In this document: piece after piece, positions 60,810-64,000 of the stretch
Position numbering within the stretch: the first letter of the stretch is position 1
Layout of the letters: each line of letters starts with the position of its first letter
Assembly: GCF_900155425.1 (NCBI RefSeq)
Contig: NZ_LT700189.1
Coordinates: 1,481,787 to 1,545,786, forward strand
Reading direction: 5' to 3'
From: Parabacteroides massiliensis
Lineage (GTDB): Bacteria; Bacteroidota; Bacteroidia; Bacteroidales; Tannerellaceae
DNA: 64,000 bases
Made by a program: the position numbers and the translations under genes
Notes under the pieces: model-generated
What the model was told of the DNA's origin: nothing
What the model saw: the letters and a program-made list of their open reading frames with translations, nothing else
Databases searched by the model: none

Positions 60810-60844
60810 CCCCTCAAAATATCTGATTATAAACAAAATCGTTT

Positions 60845-62503
60845 ATGGATAATACAACAACAACGCCAGAATATCTTTTCGAGAGCAGTTGGGAAGTATG
60901 TAACAAAGTAGGTGGCATCTACACCGTCCTTTCAACGAAAGCACATACGTTACAACAGTCTTTTAAAGATAAACTGATCTTTATAGGACCCGATGTGTGG
61001 GCTAACACAAACGCTCCCGACTTTATTGAAGATGATGTTCTGTTTACTGACTGGAAAACTCATGCGAAGACCACTGATAATCTAAAAGTAAAAGTAGGCC
61101 GATGGAATGTTCCGGGGACACCGCCTGTTATCTTGGTTGATTTCAAGCCTTTCTTCAAAGAAAGAGATTCTTTTTTCTACTCGATGTGGGAAAGTTTCCG
61201 TGTGGACTCGATCCATGCATACGGTGACTATGACGAATCTTGCATCTTCGCTTACGCGGTAGGCAAGGTTATCGAAAGTTTCTATCATTTTTACAAGCTG
61301 GAAAATAAAAAAGTCGCCGCCCTGTTCAACGAATGGATGTTAGGAATGGGTGCACTTTACATCCAGAAACAAATACCGGCCATCGCAACGCTCTTCACGA
61401 CACATGCCACTTCCATCGGCCGCTCTATCGCCGGAAACAACAAGGCCCTCTATGCCTACATGGACGGTTATAACGGCGACCAGATGGCAAGGGAACTGAA
61501 TATGGAGGCAAAGCATTCGCTGGAAAAACAGACCGCCTTGCATGTGGACTGCTTCACGACTGTGAGTGACATCACGGCTCGCGAGTGTAAACAATTGTTA
61601 GACAAAGCTCCGGACATCGTCACGCCGAACGGCTTCGAACCCAACTTCGTCCCGGCCGGCAAGGAATACGACAAGAAGCGTACGGCAGCCCGTCGCGCCC
61701 TGCTCAATGTAGCAGAGAAACTGCTCGGATGCCCCATCTCACCGGATGCATTCCTGGTCTCCACCAGTGGCCGCTACGAATACCGCAACAAAGGGATCGA
61801 TGTCTTTATCGAAGCGATGAACCGGGTACGCACCTCCGGCCGGCTTCAGCGCGAAGTTGTCGCCTTCATCATGGTTCCCGCTTGGGTGCGCGATGCACGC
61901 GCTGACCTGAAAGAAGTCATTGACAAGAATATCCGCACCACTTCTCCTATGCAAATGCCATTCGTCACACACTGGCTGAACCTGATGGAACAGGACAAGG
62001 TGCTGAACTACATCACCCACGCCGGTTTCACCAATTCGGCGGCCGACAAACTGAAAATCATTTTTGTACCTTGCTACCTGGACGGACACGACGGCATCCT
62101 CGACAAACCCTACTACGATCTGCTGATCGGTATGGATGCGACCGTCTATCCTTCCTACTACGAACCCTGGGGATACACTCCGCTGGAAAGTATCGCATTC
62201 GGGATTCCGACCATTACCACCAACCTTGCCGGTTTCGGTCTATGGGCTAAGAAGCATGTGACAGGCAACAACATCAACGAGGGTGTAGCCGTCGTGAACC
62301 GCGACGATTTTAATTATTTCGAAGTAGCGGATGCCATCACGTCCGCGATCCTGACGCTCACCGGAAAGGATAAAAAGGAAGCGGAAGAGATCCAGAAGCA
62401 CAGTTTCCGCCTGGCGGCAAAAGCCGAATGGAGCAAATTCATTGTCTACTACGAAGAGGCTTTCAAGATCGCCTTGGAGCATGCAAACAAAAGAAATAAT
62501 TAA
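60845..62503 (+). CDS. Glycogen synthase, eukaryote-like (GT3-type)
   Basis: Glycosyltransferase of 552 residues that extends alpha-1,4-glucan. The opening FESSWEVCNKVGGIYTVLSTKA is that of eukaryote-type glycogen synthases rather than bacterial GlgA. Other blocks are FTTHATSIGRSIAGN, VTPNGFEPNFVPAGKEYD and VSTSGRYEYRNKGIDVFIEAM. PSYYEPWGYTPLESIAFGIPTITTNLAGFGLWA carries the conserved Glu pair of the active site. Sugar-nucleotide use (UDP or ADP-glucose) is not decided by this reading. It is followed by alpha-glucan phosphorylase, forming a glycogen synthesis/breakdown pair. Confidence 0.93.
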   Translation: MDNTTTTPEYLFESSWEVCNKVGGIYTVLSTKAHTLQQSFKDKLIFIGPDVWANTNAPDFIEDDVLFTDWKTHAKTTDNLKVKVGRWNVPGTPPVILVDFKPFFKERDSFFYSMWESFRVDSIHAYGDYDESCIFAYAVGKVIESFYHFYKLENKKVAALFNEWMLGMGALYIQKQIPAIATLFTTHATSIGRSIAGNNKALYAYMDGYNGDQMARELNMEAKHSLEKQTALHVDCFTTVSDITARECKQLLDKAPDIVTPNGFEPNFVPAGKEYDKKRTAARRALLNVAEKLLGCPISPDAFLVSTSGRYEYRNKGIDVFIEAMNRVRTSGRLQREVVAFIMVPAWVRDARADLKEVIDKNIRTTSPMQMPFVTHWLNLMEQDKVLNYITHAGFTNSAADKLKIIFVPCYLDGHDGILDKPYYDLLIGMDATVYPSYYEPWGYTPLESIAFGIPTITTNLAGFGLWAKKHVTGNNINEGVAVVNRDDFNYFEVADAITSAILTLTGKDKKEAEEIQKHSFRLAAKAEWSKFIVYYEEAFKIALEHANKRNN

Positions 62504-62532
62504 AATACGCTCATAATAAAACAGATAATGTC

Positions 62533-62540
62533 TATCTTTG
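62533..62540 (+). promoter_or_regulatory. -7 element before the glucan phosphorylase
   Basis: TATCTTTG is an exact match to TAnnTTTG, 72 bp before the phosphorylase ATG. No clear -33. Suggests the gene can be transcribed apart from glycogen synthase. Confidence 0.45.
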
Positions 62541-62611
62541 CAACGTTTTAGGCAAAAAGACAGATTATACGATATTAAAATAACAATTGAAACATTTTAA
62601 ACTTCACGATA

Positions 62612-64000
62612 ATGAAAATCAAAGCGAATAACGCAAACAATCCGATTTGGAAAGATGTTTATTCTCATTCTATGCTCCCCGAGCAATTACAGCCGTTATA
62701 TGAAATGGCAACAAACCTATGGTGGGTATGGAACCATGAAGGAGCAAAATTATTCGGTAAGATCGATCCTGAACTTTGGGCTTCGACAGAAGGCAACCCT
62801 GTTCTTTTACTCCAAAGCCTGTCCTACAAGCGTATTGAGGAAATTCTGGCTGATGACGTCCTGATGGCCGAAATCAAAGCAGTATACTCGATATTCAAGG
62901 ATTATGTAAATGTCAAACCGGATCAGACAAAACCGTCTGTCGCTTATTTCAGTATGGAATATGGTTTGACAAACGTGCTGAAAATCTATTCCGGCGGTCT
63001 GGGCGTGCTGGCAGGCGACTACCTGAAAGAAGCCAGCGACAGCAACATCGACCTGACAGCGGTAGGTTTCTTGTATCGCTACGGTTACTTCACACAGTCT
63101 CTGTCCATGGACGGACAACAGATTGCCAATTACGAACCGCAAAACTTCAACGCGCTGCCCCTTACACAGGTCATGCAGGCGAACGGCGAACCGATGGTAT
63201 TGGAAGTTCCCTACCCCGGCCGTACCGTTTATGCGCACATCTGGAAAGTAAGCGTAGGTCGCGTTCCTTTATATCTGATGGACACGGATATTCCTCAGAA
63301 CAGCGAATGGGATCGTTCCATCACTCATCAGCTGTATGGCGGTGACTGGGAAAACCGTATGAAGCAGGAATACCTGTTGGGTATCGGTGGTATCCTGATG
63401 CTGAACAAATTAGGAATCAAGAAACAGATTTACCATTGCAACGAAGGCCACGCCGCTTTGATCAACGCACAGCGTTTGGTAGACTTCATCCAGAACGACG
63501 GCTTGTCATTCAACCAGGCTCTGGAAGTCGTACGCGCTTCTGCTTTGTACACCGTCCACACACCGGTTCCGGCAGGCCATGACTACTTCGACGAAGGCCT
63601 GTTCGGTCGTTACATGGGCGAATTCCCCGGCAAATTGGGTATCAGTTGGCAGGAATTTATCGACATGGGACGTGAAAACCCGGGATCAAACGAAAAGTTC
63701 TCCATGAGCGTATTCGCATTGAACACTTGCCAGGAAGCAAACGGCGTCAGCTGGTTGCACGGAAAAGTATCCCAGCGTATGTTCGCTCCGGTATGGAAAG
63801 GCTACTTCCCCGATGAACTGCATGTAGGATATGTCACCAACGGCGTGCACATGCCAACCTGGGCTTCTACCGAATGGAAACGTTTCTTTGCTGAACATTT
63901 CGACAAGAAGTTCTTCAAAGATCAATCCAACAAGAAATATTGGGAAGCAATCCAAAATGTTGCGGACGATGACATCTGGAACATCCGCAAAGCTCTGAAG
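62612..64000 (+). CDS. glgP: Alpha-glucan (glycogen/maltodextrin) phosphorylase, 5' part
   Basis: The first 463 codons of a larger protein; the window ends in frame without a stop. Start ATG at 62612 ([17 protein letters not shown]). Phosphorylase segments: [36 protein letters not shown] (substrate-side loop), [20 protein letters not shown] and [18 protein letters not shown], followed by [15 protein letters not shown]. The PLP-binding lysine region would lie beyond the window edge. It belongs to the bacterial short-form phosphorylases (GT35, thermostable type). It releases glucose-1-phosphate from glycogen or maltodextrin. It stands 108 bp downstream of glycogen synthase. Confidence 0.93.
   Translation, partial: MKIKANNANNPIWKDVYSHSMLPEQLQPLYEMATNLWWVWNHEGAKLFGKIDPELWASTEGNPVLLLQSLSYKRIEEILADDVLMAEIKAVYSIFKDYVNVKPDQTKPSVAYFSMEYGLTNVLKIYSGGLGVLAGDYLKEASDSNIDLTAVGFLYRYGYFTQSLSMDGQQIANYEPQNFNALPLTQVMQANGEPMVLEVPYPGRTVYAHIWKVSVGRVPLYLMDTDIPQNSEWDRSITHQLYGGDWENRMKQEYLLGIGGILMLNKLGIKKQIYHCNEGHAALINAQRLVDFIQNDGLSFNQALEVVRASALYTVHTPVPAGHDYFDEGLFGRYMGEFPGKLGISWQEFIDMGRENPGSNEKFSMSVFALNTCQEANGVSWLHGKVSQRMFAPVWKGYFPDELHVGYVTNGVHMPTWASTEWKRFFAEHFDKKFFKDQSNKKYWEAIQNVADDDIWNIRKALK

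Overview
The window comes from a member of the Bacteroidota, order Bacteroidales. Parabacteroides is my best guess, which the sequence alone cannot prove. The evidence is: promoters of the TAnnTTTG -7 type ahead of many genes; no Shine-Dalgarno pattern; ECF sigma/FecR units; gldD and gldE; lipoproteins with acidic residues after the lipid cysteine (surface-export type); eukaryote-like glycogen synthase; and a 29-residue AURKAIP1/COX24-like basic protein. Apart from a few accessory loci this is chromosomal core. I found no tRNA, rRNA, CRISPR array, insertion sequence or phage.

Layout. 1-1.6 kb: a FecR anti-sigma gene (cut by the window edge) and its ECF sigma factor, separated by an array of 22-bp palindromic repeats. 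1.7-6 kb: a DUF5715-like lipoprotein and a large SF1 helicase/phospholipase-D fusion. 6-6.6 kb: a toxin-antitoxin pair. 6.7-10.2 kb (+): phoH, purC, menG/ubiE, aroE. 10.3-14.5 kb (-): mutY, ssb, gldE, gldD, phosphopantetheinyl transferase, chained by one-base overlaps at the end. 14.7-16.8 kb (+): HU, the small basic protein and ribonuclease G, with a possible pseudoknot in the rng leader. 16.8-19.4 kb (-): ECF sigma factor, an anti-sigma/outer-membrane-barrel fusion and a NigD-like lipoprotein. 19.6-22.8 kb (-): a heavy-metal (probably copper) locus. 22.8-29.4 kb (-): ftsK, lolA, trxB, a glycerophosphodiesterase and a GH10-like exported hydrolase.

29.5-38.6 kb (-) is the most unusual region. 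A membrane-spanning TPR/AraC regulator is followed by two roughly 1000-residue GLUG-repeat surface lipoproteins and a third lipoprotein. One GLUG protein carries an inserted helical domain of about 240 residues with a strongly hydrophobic hairpin, as in membrane-inserting proteins. 38.7-42.2 kb (+): DUF5063, a 3'-5' exonuclease, an RlmI-like methyltransferase and mdh. 42.6-50 kb (-): an RND efflux operon (adaptor, pump, outer-membrane channel) that runs on into an LpxA-like acyltransferase and a DUF1080 protein. 50.4-54.3 kb (+): a membrane protein, then a LacI-type regulator, an SDR oxidoreductase and mannonate dehydratase (hexuronate catabolism) with a visible candidate operator. 54.4-60.7 kb: M23 peptidase, MarC, a YczE-like membrane protein, cold-shock and RRM RNA-binding proteins, a frameshifted DNA-3-methyladenine glycosylase, a nitrilase and an acyltransferase. 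60.8 kb to the end (+): glycogen synthase and the first 463 codons of alpha-glucan phosphorylase.

All assignments come from reading the sequence. No database search was run. Family names rest on recognised motifs; functions of the GLUG region, the barrel fusion and the RNA structures are inferences.
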